DNA from: Cloeon dipterum
Taxonomy: Eukaryota > Arthropoda > Insecta > Ephemeroptera > Baetidae
Length of the DNA: 64,000 bases
Assembly (NCBI RefSeq): GCF_949628265.1
Contig: NC_088789.1
Span: 10,036,886 to 10,100,885 of the forward strand
Reading direction: 5' to 3'
Part shown: piece after piece, positions 53,101 through 64,000 of the stretch
Layout of the letters: each line of letters begins with the position of its first letter
Numbering within the stretch: position 1 is the stretch's first letter
Position numbers and translations under genes: made by a program
The notes under the pieces: model-generated
Databases searched by the model: none
The model's input: the letters and a program-made list of their open reading frames with translations, nothing else
What the model was told of the DNA's origin: nothing

Positions 53101-56100
53101 AAATTGAACAGCCATGGAGCTTTTAACATGGAAATTCCTTCAAATCTGTTCCACAAGGATTTAATTGCTGAGAGAAATTAAAAATGGAAATTTAATTATC
53201 TCGCGTTTGCACCCTCGGTTTTCTCTCAAAGCAGCAGCACATTATTTCCTCCCAGAGGCGGTGCAATAATAATAATCCAGCAACACAAAGCAACAATGCT
53301 CGAATATAGTTTGGAATGAAGATAATAACAATAATAGCGGAGGTCTGCGCTACGCAAACAAGCATTCCCGACTCGCATGCACACAGCACTATTACGCTGA
53401 ACAAGAAGTAGGGTACGCACAGCATCTCTGTGACGCGCGACGAACAGAGTAACAGTTCGCGACGCCGGCGACGGAGGATTACTTTGGGCGGCAAGCACTT
53501 CTCACAAATGGTGTGTGTTTGGCAAATAGCGCTCGCACTTTATGCAAACAGAGACACGCGCCAGCCTCATCGTGCGTCTCTCGCATACATACTTTATTAA
53601 AACTGCGCGCCTTCAACGCTGTGCTCGCTTGCTCGCTCGGCTGAGTCAGTGGCGTGTGTATTTTGACAAGCACCCGCCGGGGGCCGAGGGGTGAAAATAT
53701 TAACAGAATCCATCAGCCGCCGACGGGAGATTTTGTTTTCATTTTTCATCCAACAGCGAAAAGCGACAGTTTTAAAAGGCTGACACGTCAGATTCAATTA
53801 GCCCGGCTAGAGAGATTTATTTGAGATGCTACGCTGTGACACTCTCGATTTAAAGTTTAAAACTATCCGTTGGCTTTGGGGTCGTTCAAGTTCCAAGAAA
53901 GTGAAATTTCGTGGGGGACCAAATGGGATTTTAAAATTTTCAGCGACGGGGGAGAAAAGTCGTCGTCTACGCGCACACGATCTTTGCGCCCTTAGCATTT
54001 TGAAATTGCCGTCTTCCCTTTCCGAGTGTGGGTGCGCAGAGCGATGGACACGCGTATACATTTAATACGTGCGCATTGTGCCGTGCTCCGAAAGTACGGG
54101 GCGGCGAGGGTGAAATGAGCCGGGCAGCATGCACTGCAAAATAAAGGGCTGCGTGCATGTTTTGTATAAAAGCTTAATGGCGCCTTAGCTGCGAGGGTGT
54201 CACGCTCCCGTGCCTCCGAATTATTGCCACCGGCAAAATTAGGCGAATAAATCTTTCAATTACAGGAAATCGCGTCTGCATGCTCGTGTGACGCGCCCAC
54301 ATCACCGCATCTTCTCGTGCGCGCATAAGAATATTATGATGTCGGCTCGGGGGATTATTTATGACGCAACGGGTTCTAAAAAGAAGATGAGCCTTTTTCA
54401 TCTCCCGTACGCAATTAAAGCACTCGGCTGTAAATCACAATATTTGAATGGAGTTGAAACGCACCCTCTTTCATTAAGGGAAGGCACTCTTACAAATTTT
54501 TCTTTTGTGTTCAAGGTAACATTCACGGAATTCTACTCAGTGAGCTTCGAGAGATTTATACGACGGAAATTTTTTTCTTTATTAGCACAATGGACACAAA
54601 ATGTTTTGTTTAAAACTCACAAATGGAAAGAGAACACCTTTTCAGTACTAAGGCGAAGTGTCATGAAGCACAATTACGTTCGTAGATTTGCATTTTTATC
54701 GCGCGTTAGTGGCAGTCAAAACGCGCAACTTCCTGTCAGCACTCGCGGTTTTCACGCCCATCTCGACGCAGCCGTGTCGAACAAAAGATTTGCCGTGCGA
54801 AATCCACCCCTCCTGCACCCCTATTTGCATTAGCTGATGAAGTCGTTGTGCGACCGGTCGGCACAAAAGGTGTTAAAAAGCCTGCCAGTATACACAACGC
54901 GCGCAGAGAGAGCGAGAGAAAGAGAGGTCTGAGGAGCACTTTCAACAAACAGCCGGGCGAATGCAAATGTAAAAAATACGCACGTTCGAACAGAGCGGTG
55001 CGGGGAGCTGCTGCTTAAATACATACAAAAGTATATTAATGTTTATCCCCCAGCAGAGCGTAATGAGTTCACTGCTTGCTCTCTATTCAATTGGAAGGAA
55101 AATGCCGCATGCGTACAATAGATGAGGCCGAACGAAATTTATATATGCCAGGGTGTCAGGCCGAAAGGATAAAGTAGCGCTGCAATTATTATGATTATTG
55201 TATACGCACAACAGCATCCCCTCTCCGCTACATTTTTAATTCAGACCAGGGGTGGCTGACTGGTTCTCTCGCGGCAAGAGGGGTGTGTCGAGGGGTGGTG
55301 TTAGATTGCGGCTTGATTGATGTGCGACCAACACCAAATTCTTCGCATTCGTGTTTTGTGCTGATAGTAATCAGCGAAAGACGCACGACATTTGCTGACG
55401 AGAAATACGGAAATACTTGTCTGTTGTGTGGTTTATGGGGGTGCATGTGATTTTGCACCGGAAGAGGAAAAAACCTACTGCTAGAGTGAGTCATTTGATA
55501 TTCTGCACACCCTATAGGCAATTTTGACTCTTCAAAGCGGCTTTTGTTAATTTTAAAAATTGGCATGCAAAGGAATGGCCGACAAAAGCAGCAGTCCTTT
55601 CAGCAGCCGCATTCACTTGGACTAATTAAATCACAAAGTCACACCTCGCAAATGCTTCATCATCAAAGGCGATGAGTCGGTCGCGGTATTCGCGAGAACT
55701 ATATGACGAGTTTATAAAACACGCGCCAGCGAGCGAGCAAAGCGGCCGCAAAAGTACTTCGCGCAAATTCCATTCTCGCTAAAGAGGCAGGCGCGCAATT
55801 TATTACACGGCTAATGAGGCTGAAAAATAAATATATATAAAAACTCATTACCACGCGGTCGAGATTTGAATAAAAGTGGCCCGCCGGGCGGAATCGAGTG
55901 TGTTTTGGGCCAAACCAGATTCCGTGCTGCCGCAGATAGTTTCCTTTTACCGACGAGCGTAAACTCTCGCCTCGCTTATCTCGCGCTTAATTGAAAGGAC
56001 GCAAAAGTGGCGTTGAACACAAGTGACAGCCGAGTGAAAATAATTGGCGAATGCAGTAGCTTCTGGTACGGTGCGAACGCGATAATGATTGATACAATGG

Positions 56101-59100
56101 CAGCCGCGGAGGCGATACACGTTTGCGTCGCCGTTGGGGGTCCTCGGTCCAGCCGCTCCACTCGATCGCGCGGCTTTAATTCGCGCCGGCCATTGTGCCA
56201 AAGACGAAACATTCGCACACCGGCCTCTTTCTCTCTATCTCGACTTGTAAGGCCGGCCGACAATCAAGTCATTATATGACCGAACCTGCTGGAGAGCCGA
56301 AATACCTCGCGCCAACACTGCTTTATCAGCTTGTTTATGCAAATTAGCGCCCAAAGATGAAAACTCTTTGATTACACGCATTCTTTTGTTTCACACTTTT
56401 GACTCTACAGCTTTTCATCAATGAAAGAATGCAACAAACAATTATTTATTTTCAATTTTAAGTCTTTAAGTTGTTTGTCTCCTTGAGAGTGATTTGAATT
56501 TTAATGAAGACGTTTACGCTCATTAGTACGAACAAGTTAAAAACGTTATTTCCCCAGTTTGTTTGGGTACCTTATCTGTAGCCTTACTTTACGAGGAACA
56601 AAGACAGGAAGTGATTAATTATAATATGTTTCACCACTGTGATAAATGAAACATAATTTAACGCTTGGAAGTCTTTACAAGAAAAAAACGTTCCATTTTT
56701 TATCAAATGAAATTATCTGTTTTCTTTCACATTGAAAGCAATTTGCATAAATAAGTTTTTCTCTTGTGTATGCAATGTGATTTCATCCATCTGCCACAGT
56801 TCATCATCATTCTCGCTGTATTGTTCGTTAAAAATACGGAATAAACGATGGTCCAAACTAATATTGCAATATGCCAACAGGCGGGGGTATATCTCATCAA
56901 TTTGGCCATTTTTTGCCGGATCTCGGTGCGACGCCAAATAAGCATCGCGCCAACAATGAACTGCATGATGGAAAGCTGTCAAACAGGAACATGTTTCATA
57001 CGCGGCCTTTTAATGAATAAAATTATCGAACACGGCAGCGAGTCAAAATAAAGAAGGCACTCGCAGGTCCGTTTTTCATTTTCATACCGCGGTCGAGATA
57101 CGAGCGCCGATAATGGCACTCATAATAATAATTCAATATATTTTTTGCCTTCGCACCGCTACTTGCATGGGCGTGAAAATAAATTAGAAAAATGATTCAT
57201 CCTCTCCGCGGGCCGGCCAGCCGGCGCTTGTTAGAGAGGCAAAAACTAGAATCACGGTCAGAGTGAAGTCATGATAAGATGTGCTGTGTTTTGATGGCTG
57301 ACAATGAAAACAGGCGACAGTAATTTATTCCTGCCGCGTCCAGAGGTTTTATGGACGTCGATTTTACGGCTTCATCCAGGAAAATAATCGTCATTATTGC
57401 TGTCGAGGGACGTGAACGCACTACTGACAATGCCCGAAAAGATGAGCGGACAGCGTATAAAGAAGTGCCGCGGGATCAAATATGTTGATTATCCGCGCAG
57501 CCATCCCCTGAAATTCAGGGCCCACCCCATGGGAAATTGCAGCCGGGCCATTAGAATTTCCACCCCCTGCGCGCTGAAAACGGGCAACTTTTCGGAAAAT
57601 GAACTGCTTGTGCGTCATTTAGTGCTGTGTTGAATCTCAAGAGAACTGATGTCGAATTAATGGATTCACTGCTCTGTGAAGTGTCTTCGGGGTGTCGTTG
57701 TGAGGCAGTGGAGTGGCACAGCGCGCTGCATGTGTGACCAATTTGCTTAGTGCGTTCCGCGAATGAACATTTACCAAAAGTGAAAATTGTTTATTAACTG
57801 AGATGCATCGCGTAGCAAGGGTGCAATTTTACCATTTCTTTCAAACCGAACGAAGCAAATTAAATTCGTGACTCATGCCCGTTGTGAGTTTCCACGAGTC
57901 GCGGGAGCGTTCCGAACTGAAAAATTGTGCTTTACTCATAAAAAGCGGAATGAATGGAGTCTAATTTTCACAGGCGGCTTCTGCCAAAGCAATTATCGAG
58001 GCAAAAAATGCATTGAAAAGAAGCGTCTGCAGAGCATCAAACATTGCTCCTTGATGCATCAACTTTTTCCACCAACTTGAGCCGCGAGGCGGGCAACTCG
58101 CGCGGAACTAATTCAATTCAGAATTTGACGCGATAAGGTGACTCTCGCTGTAATCCGCGCTGCACCTTGTTAGAATAAGGGGAGGCGGCAATTTATTTGC
58201 TGGAATGGAAATTCCGTAAAACTGGCAACAAATTTTCCGCGTCGGAAAGGAGCTGGGGAGCGGGGCGGTATCTTTTCCAGCCAGCGCTTGAAAGCACTTT
58301 TCGTGCAATTAGAATGCAGCCGCCTCGCCCCCGAGGGTGCAAACGTGCACACTTTCCAATAAACCGGCATCATTTGCCTCGCCCCGCTGCTCGATCAAAC
58401 AGAAGAGAGCGCTCACGTTTAAGTGCAGAAGAATCGGCTCGTTTGTCGCGCCTGCACCCACATGCACCCCCGGCCATATTTTTTGGACGCGACGGTTACT
58501 AACGAGCGACGCTGATGTCATCGGACGAGATTAATTCCCGAATCGCTCAGAGACAATGTTGCAGAATTGAATGTGCCAACGGATTTAGAGATTCATCAGT
58601 TTTAATGAGAGTCGGTTTCTAGCCGGCTTGCTGAGGGTGGTGTCACTTTCATTAATTAAAACGTCGACGCGCCGCGTATTCAAATTTTAACGCCGGAGGC
58701 TTCAAATTTTCATTTTGATTTCCTCCGAGGACGCGAGTTTCAGCCTTTCAATACTCCCTGTGCTGCATGTCTAATGCTAACGGAAAAGTGCATTTTTCTC
58801 TAGGGATACTGTCGTAAATATCCACGTTTTCTATGAGAATTCCGCAGGGGTGGCGCCGAGTGAAATGAGGACCCGAAGTCGTTCCCTCAAGATAATATGA
58901 GTCGAAACCAAACACACTTTGTGATAAGTTCGTTCGAACAAGTACATAATAGGAAGAATTTCTCCGCACTTGCAAAGCAACCCCTATACTTGACGTCGCC
59001 GCTTATAAATCTCTCAGCCATGGTAGCTTCTGGAATAACAAAAGCGCGATGCATTGCCTCTCGTTATCTGTTGAAAAATAGCTGCGCATTGTGTGATAAG

Positions 59101-59307
59101 CAGTATGACAGGCCCGCAGATGGGGGACCGGGGAGGTTTAATGAATAAATTTCTAGATAAGAGCGTGCGAGGAACTCACCTTCTTTGAGGAATTGCTTCG
59201 CCATGTGAAGTAGATCTCGGTGAAGTTGGCAGGAACAGGAACGTTGAATTTCAAGGCGTACTGATTGACAACTCCGTCTCGAATGTAGTACAACTCAGAA
59301 GCGAGTC
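38102..59307 (-). CDS. RYK: RYK/derailed Wnt receptor tyrosine pseudokinase, 5' partial
   Basis: Nine exons (59307-59180, 41017-40783, 40668-40455, 39900-39559, 39505-39230, 39171-39013, 38622-38463, 38408-38272, 38213-38102) encode 587 residues in phase; the signal-peptide exon is missing. The WIF domain opens with ELYYIRDGVVNQYAL and spans the first two exons, followed by a single transmembrane helix and a Ser/Pro-rich juxtamembrane part. The kinase domain shows the typical RYK changes: QEGTFG glycine loop, HKDIAARN catalytic loop and D-N-A in place of D-F-G, then RDLFPMDYHCLGDN and DVWAFG-like motifs. It ends in hydrophobic Leu-Phe-Val, a possible PDZ ligand. RYK binds Wnt5-type ligands and guides axons. 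The 39172-39229 intron uses a GC donor. Confidence 0.95.
38725..38950 (-). repeat. Dispersed SINE-like repeat, copy C, in a RYK intron
   Basis: Read on the minus strand it follows copies A and B from TGGCTCG to the CACCTTTCCAGC block and ends near GGATAGGGACAAA, as copy B does. About 15 bases of the A-box-like head are missing relative to copy B. It fills over half of the 390 bp intron 38623-39012 and is in the sense orientation of RYK. Confidence 0.85.
42115..42124. promoter_or_regulatory. E2F-like palindrome TTGGCGCCAA
   Basis: A perfect ten-base palindrome with the TTTGGCGC E2F half-site on the plus strand, inside the large RYK intron. It is a single site; function is not shown. Confidence 0.3.
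46359..46392. promoter_or_regulatory. GAGA/CTCT tract
   Basis: A pyrimidine-rich run of TCTC units followed by CTCG tetramers, read as GAGA and GAGCGAGC on the minus (RYK sense) strand. GAGA factor (Trl) binds such runs in insects. Similar short CTCG clusters recur near 48197 and 53626. Confidence 0.4.
47099..47118 (+). repeat. CAGG microsatellite
   Basis: About four and a half perfect CAGG tetramers in the RYK intron. It is a short simple repeat with no other sign of function. Confidence 0.8.
49009..49095 (+). repeat. Relic of the hammerhead-bearing repeat
   Basis: The segment starts ACTGCAGATGAGGCC and ends GAGAACGTGCTT followed by TTTCCTC. It matches the order of the motif at 19806-19878 (ACTGCTGATGAGGCC, GAGAACGTATGCT, TTTTTCCTC). 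The heptamer is CAGATGA and GAAAC is GAATC, so the ribozyme core is lost. Extra bases separate the two conserved ends. Confidence 0.5.
52009..52096. other. Long imperfect hairpin in the RYK intron
   Basis: Nested inverted repeats: GTGTGT/ACACAC, GCAATATT (52019-52026) with AATATTGC (52083-52090), TTTG/CAAA, and TTCGAGTG (52033-52040) with CACTCGAA (52055-52062). About 26 pairs form, with a terminal loop of 14 bases and asymmetric bulges. It is not a standard miRNA precursor because no 20-pair duplex is continuous. Confidence 0.55.
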
Positions 59308-62300
59308 CTGGAAAAATATAAAAATCGATTGAAATTTCGTGCACAAAGAGGTTCATTTTAAAACCCAAGGAGCCCAATTTCAGGATTAAATTGTCGCTGA
59401 TCGTAATAATTGATTTCCCAACAGCTATTTCCCTGCTTATCGCCCTTCCGAACAAACAACACGAATCCAATCCTTCTTAAAATCCTCTTGTCTTCCTGAA
59501 GAATTAATAGGACGACTAAATCTATTCCACTTTCCCGTGTAAAACAAAAAAAAATTCCACCCGTTGGTCACACCCTGCAGCCTCTTCCCATTAATCTGCA
59601 GCTCCATCTCGAGAAATAAAAATAAATCCACGCGCGCGAGCGCGAGAATAAATAAAGAGCAACCCTCTGGGATGAAGAAACAACCTGAGAGATGCTGCGC
59701 TGCGATATAAATTGTGGCCGGCCGGCGTACTTAAAATTCATTCCACAACAGGTATGTGAACGTCAGGCAGTGGGCACCACGCTGCGCATGAGGCTGCGAC
59801 TTGGTGATCAATCAGGCCCTTGCTGGACCGCCAGCCAGCACAAGCAGAAGTCGAGCGATCTGTCACTCGGCCCGACAGACTTGTCGCTGTCACTCGACTC
59901 GCACATTTTATTTCTCGTCTCCATTTGAATGGGAAAAATTCCGCCGCCAGAAACAAACCGCCGCGCGCGCTTATTATGAAGAGTGTGTGTTTTGACTTGA
60001 CGCCCGCCGATTCCTTTACGACTTGTCTGCTCGCATTTCCCTTGCCTGGATTAGTTCATAATGCGAGCCCCTCCTTGAGCGCTTGACACCTTGAGCGAGT
60101 CTGTATTCAAATTCGGTCGTATCTACGCATTCCATCTGCGCCGCAAATTAAATTTTAACCTTTCCATTCCGGGTGGATTCGCAAAGCTCCTGTTTGGAGC
60201 CTTCAGGCAGTGTGGTCTCGTTTTCATTTCCACTGCAACAAGCTTAAAGTGGCGTTTAACAACGTCCAGAAAAATCAGATTAGTTTGAATAGCCACTGCG
60301 GAGGACAAAATTATTATAAATGGACCACCTTTTTACTCTGCTATTTCTGCGTGGCCAGTTTCAGTCTCTCATCCAGCACATATTATTGATTCCAGCTCCC
60401 ATAGTCATTGAGCTCAAATTGAGAGACAAGTGCTCTCGGACCGCAAACTAAAAATACTCGAAATTTCCTTGCTGTTGCGGGCGTTCTATTTCTGAATAGA
60501 GAAGGATCACCAGCCCGTCGGTGCCACACTTCAATTTCTCATCGCCCGTCTTCAAAACAGATGTTTCCCATCAGATATGATTAAAATATTTGACTGCGTT
60601 TACGACAACGCGGCCGAAAATTTGTCGCTTTATTCTTTTGATGTTCCCTGCTGATTTATTCGTGTAACGGAGGCGACAGCGACACCGAGGAAATTATTAT
60701 CAAAACATTTAAAACAGCGGCTCGTGCCACGAGGATGAGTCGACCCGGGTGAAATTTTTGTGTAGCGACTTCCTGATTTCCACGAAATTTCAGCTCCGTT
60801 AACTCGCTAATTGGGAGCTTGCGTTTTAATTGGAGGATAATTGCAGTCATCGAGCTGGGAAAGCAGCCACATGCTTCACATAGAATTTAATAATATTATA
60901 ATAATAAGGCGCAGGCATTAGACGAATAAATCACACGCACGCACACATGTGTTATAAATTAGAGTGCCAAAACGGCAATGATGCAGGCTGACACAAAAAT
61001 AAAGACCCGCTCTTTTTATTTATATCACTTCCTTCTGCCTCATCAGATCGCCGGGTAATTATGGCTGCCGAGGGCACAAAAAATTAAATAAACGCTACTG
61101 CAGCGCTTATTTAATAAAATATATGGGCCATATGAATTTTTATCACCCAATTTAGCCCAGCCATTGGATAATATTTCATCCGGCCGCGACTAGTAACTTG
61201 CAAGAGATATTTTTTACACATGTGATTTTATTGGGCAATAAAAAGCGCCCGGAGATTACACATAATGGGCGAGGGCTTTTTGTGCCACGCTGCTTAGCAT
61301 TTTGGGCAGGCAGCTGGTCTCGCACCCGAAAATCAACTCTCACTTGCTTCGATTTGCACAGATTGCCCCGCGAGGCCTATTGTGTAGGAAAAGACCGAGA
61401 CTAGCGACGGCTAGAACCGGTGGCAGCGAAATTCAGCAAATTGGAAGACGATTTTCGGGAAATCTGACCGAGAGTTTTGTGCAGAGAGCGGAAGATCAGT
61501 TTTCGCGATAAAGGGTTCGGTTCCTCGAACGGAATAAAATGTGGATGATGAGGGAGTCGAGATTAGGAGAGCGAGGCTCGTTACACTGGACTGCTCGTTA
61601 TATGGAAAAGGAAAGGATGTGTTCTCTCTCGCTCTCTCAGGTATGTTTTCTTCTTCTCCTCCTCACTGGCGAGATCGACCCGCAAGACAAGCAGAAGAGG
61701 AGAGAATAAAAAAGGCCAGCTAGGGAGTAAATTATTGCAGGCGGGAATATAAAACGGCGAGTCGCGGCCATAAATACATTTACTCGCTCGTAGCGCGCAG
61801 TGTGTGTGTATAGACTTGGCCGAATGTATAAATTTATACCTAACTTTTTCACAACAACAAACCTGCATCGTTAATTCAGTGATTTATGACTGTTTATTTT
61901 TCACCTCCTTTGTCACACATTCTCCCAGACAGAGACGATTTTACTGCGGCTCTGGCGCGCCGAGACGCCGTTTAGTCTTTAATTAAGCTCTTCTACAAGC
62001 CTAATTGATAAAAAAACGTATTTCGGTTTTTAATTCATGTATAATCCTCTTTATCGATGTCCTTGGGATTAAATCCATTATTTCGATCAATAGGTTCATA
62101 TTTCCCAGAGAATTCTGGCAATAACCGCATCCAGCTGCTTTAAGTGCCTGTCAAAAGTGCATTTTCTCTTTCTTCCCGAGTGCATCATCTTCTCTTTCAT
62201 CGCTGCCATCAATCACTCTTTTCCCCATTCTTTCAACCGATAAATATATCAGTATGAATTATTCCTCTCGACGATAGTGTGTGTAGGTACTCCACTGGCA

Positions 62301-64000
62301 TACATTTATTTTGAATATCATTATTTCATACACGGCCAGCCAGCCAGGCAAGCGGCTCAGCATCTCTTTGTGTATTCAGAATAATCCAGTGTCGGCGGCG
62401 AAATCAAAGGAATCGAAACGCGGTGTTGCTTGGCCTGTAGTATGCTCGTGTGGTGCTGTCCTACGCAGCATGAAAATTTCACTAGCCGAAACAAGAGCGC
62501 CTCCTGCCTGGAATGCAGCCGCGTAAGCAGATTAAATTATTTGGGAGCAAGGATAGTGCGAGACACATTCATATAGTGTAATTTTTTTAAGCTAATATTA
62601 TAATCTGCTTGCCCACGAGCAATGCTTGAAAATGCTCTGCCTCTCGCACTCGACTGATTTGCATTCCCGACTGACCTGATGCAACGAGAGACCAGAGCCG
62701 GCTTTGGAAAGGTTGTTTGATCTCGTTATCGCTTGTTGTTGTCCAGTTTTTGATAAAGTTGAACACGCGAAAGGATTTACTGCGCTTGGAAAATTGCTAT
62801 ATCATAAAGAAAATTGAATTGTTAAGTGATTAAGTTTATTAATATTAATATTATTTGATTAAAATCACTCAAATAATGTGATGCAAATATTAAATTACTG
62901 CTTTTTTCAGGATTAAAATGATCTGAAATGATCAAAAATGCACTGATACAATGTAAACATGCCTTTGATTCACTCAAAGTTAACGAACAATTACACCGTT
63001 AATGAGTTTAGTCTTGTTTGGGAGAAAATAAACGGATGTTAATGACGGTGGTCGAAGAATGCGTCTGCTTTGCAGATGAGTCGCACTCAATTAAATGATA
63101 CACAAAAACGACGGATCGCGAGTGTGCTGCCGCGCGAATTCAGCACTGTTTTTTGCGCTGCCTTGATTGTTTGGCGTGAAAAGCGGAGCGGCGGCACTGC
63201 CGTTTGATATGTCACTGGAGAACGCTTTTGTGTGATTGCATTTTCTAGGATAAAGAGAGCAGAGCGGAAAATAATAGGAAAAGGGGTGGAATGTGACAAT
63301 GGAGCCGAGGTGAGATGCCGCATGCTGTGTTTTGAGTCGTGAGAGCGAATATCCTGGCGAATAATTCACTCTCCGGCACAAAACCTGCTTGTTCTCCGCG
63401 TAAATTATTCTCTTGACGTTGGCAGAGAGAAGAAAAGCAGCCACGAGGTGTGAAAATATCGACTGGAATCTTAATCGGACTAGATTTTCTTTTTGCTCGC
63501 GGTTTTGTACAAGCGTAATGAAAAAACAACTGCGTGCTGTCAACTCGAGAGTTCACTCGCACGGTGGGCAGTTGAAAAATTATCAACAGCTGGCCAAAAT
63601 ATATATTCGCCTCGCGTGAATATATATGTGTACGTGATTGATGTCTTATGTGATCAAGATGTTGTTGTTGCTGCTCGGTCTGGCCAGCGCGTTTCGCGAT
63701 TGTAAATTGAAATGACAGTGTTGTGGAGCGGAGACACGTTTCACGTTTGATGTCGTCTCTCATGCGGGCAGATTCAAATAATGGTCCTTTAGGTGTCAAA
63801 ATCCGTTTGGCTGACGTGAGAGACGCTCTAGAAAAGCGTCAAAGCTCATTTCGGTTTGTTAGTCGAGAAAAAGTGCACGAAATAGAAGGTGGAACTCTTT
63901 TGTGTTGGTTGACTCGGGATGTAGGTTGTTTTTGCTTGTATAAGAAATGCTCGAAATTTGTGTACACTTCTAAAGCTCCAGTTGCATAAATATATAATAA
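59308..64000. other. Upstream RYK intron or promoter region, no exon found
   Basis: The WIF exon at 59180-59307 begins with an acceptor and split Gly codon, so transcription starts further up. I looked for a signal-peptide exon ending in a phase-1 Gly after a Leu-rich helix on the minus strand and found none. The region resembles the big intron in composition (GC-rich patches at 59630-59960 and 58200-58500). An AT hairpin lies at 63599-63627. The first exon is probably beyond 64000. Confidence 0.5.

Larger units (their letters stand above)
41018..59179 (-). other. 18.2 kb intron 2 (WIF-splitting) of RYK
   Basis: The intron interrupts the WIF domain between Ser-Lys-Lys and Met-Pro-Tyr. No exon, RNA gene or intact transposon was found inside. 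Long parts are CpG-rich; for example, 49441-49500 holds nine CpG in 60 bases, and NotI octamers occur at 48243, 49623 and 55742. GAGA-like tracts, TG/CA-rich runs, a long imperfect hairpin (52009-52096) and an E2F-like palindrome (42115-42124) are present. It looks like a regulatory domain of a developmental gene. The open frames inside carry no recognisable domain. Confidence 0.8.

Noticed and set aside
54288-54833. 181-codon open frame in the RYK intron
   Set aside because: No recognisable domain, composition like the flanks and no splice-consistent extension. Long frames occur by chance in GC-richer DNA.
63245-63799. 184-codon open frame on the minus strand, considered as the RYK first exon
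   Set aside because: It has no signal peptide and no Leu-rich end joining in phase to the Gly at 59307.

Overview
The window is animal nuclear DNA and reads like an arthropod, most likely an insect. Genes are split by many short GT-AG introns (often 55-110 bp), and the protein set is metazoan. A clade-B fibrillar collagen with a COLFI domain is present; Drosophila lacks this type, so the source is probably not a fly. I cannot name the species. Nine protein-coding genes are supported by spliced reading frames with consistent phase, and eight of them appear to be complete coding sequences.

Layout. 317-11645 (+) is a COL5/COL11-like fibrillar procollagen with about 43 exons. 13176-15055 (-) is a Cut8/STS1-type nuclear proteasome tether. 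16636-20812 (+) is the poly(A)-RNA-binding protein ZC3H14/Nab2. 21861-23166 (+) is PDCD2 (Zfrp8). 23672-24932 (-) is NAA30, the NatC catalytic subunit. 25560-25873 (+) is COA6, a complex IV assembly factor. 26234-31253 (-) is SLC38A9, a lysosomal amino-acid transporter/sensor. 32334-35827 (+) is phosphoglucomutase. From 38102 leftover to the right edge region (-) lies the Wnt receptor pseudokinase RYK/derailed. Its WIF exons are split by an 18 kb intron (41018-59179), and its signal-peptide exon was not found in the window. Apart from ZC3H14 and PDCD2, neighbouring genes alternate strand, giving head-to-head and tail-to-tail pairs.

The genes are not one pathway. Most are housekeeping genes (RNA tail binding, ribosome-linked PDCD2, N-terminal acetylation, mitochondrial assembly, amino-acid sensing, glycogen metabolism). 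They are flanked by two genes of multicellular life, a matrix collagen and a Wnt receptor. The giant RYK intron is rich in CpG, GAGA-type tracts and NotI sites, unlike the CpG-poor gene-dense left half. It probably holds developmental regulatory DNA.

The most interesting non-coding items are: (1) a hammerhead self-cleaving ribozyme with an intact core at about 19791-19860 in a ZC3H14 intron, facing a degenerate inverted copy, with a third relic at 49009; and (2) a dispersed SINE-like repeat found in four different host genes, every copy intronic and in the host's sense orientation. Gene identities come from recognising protein families by eye; no search was run.
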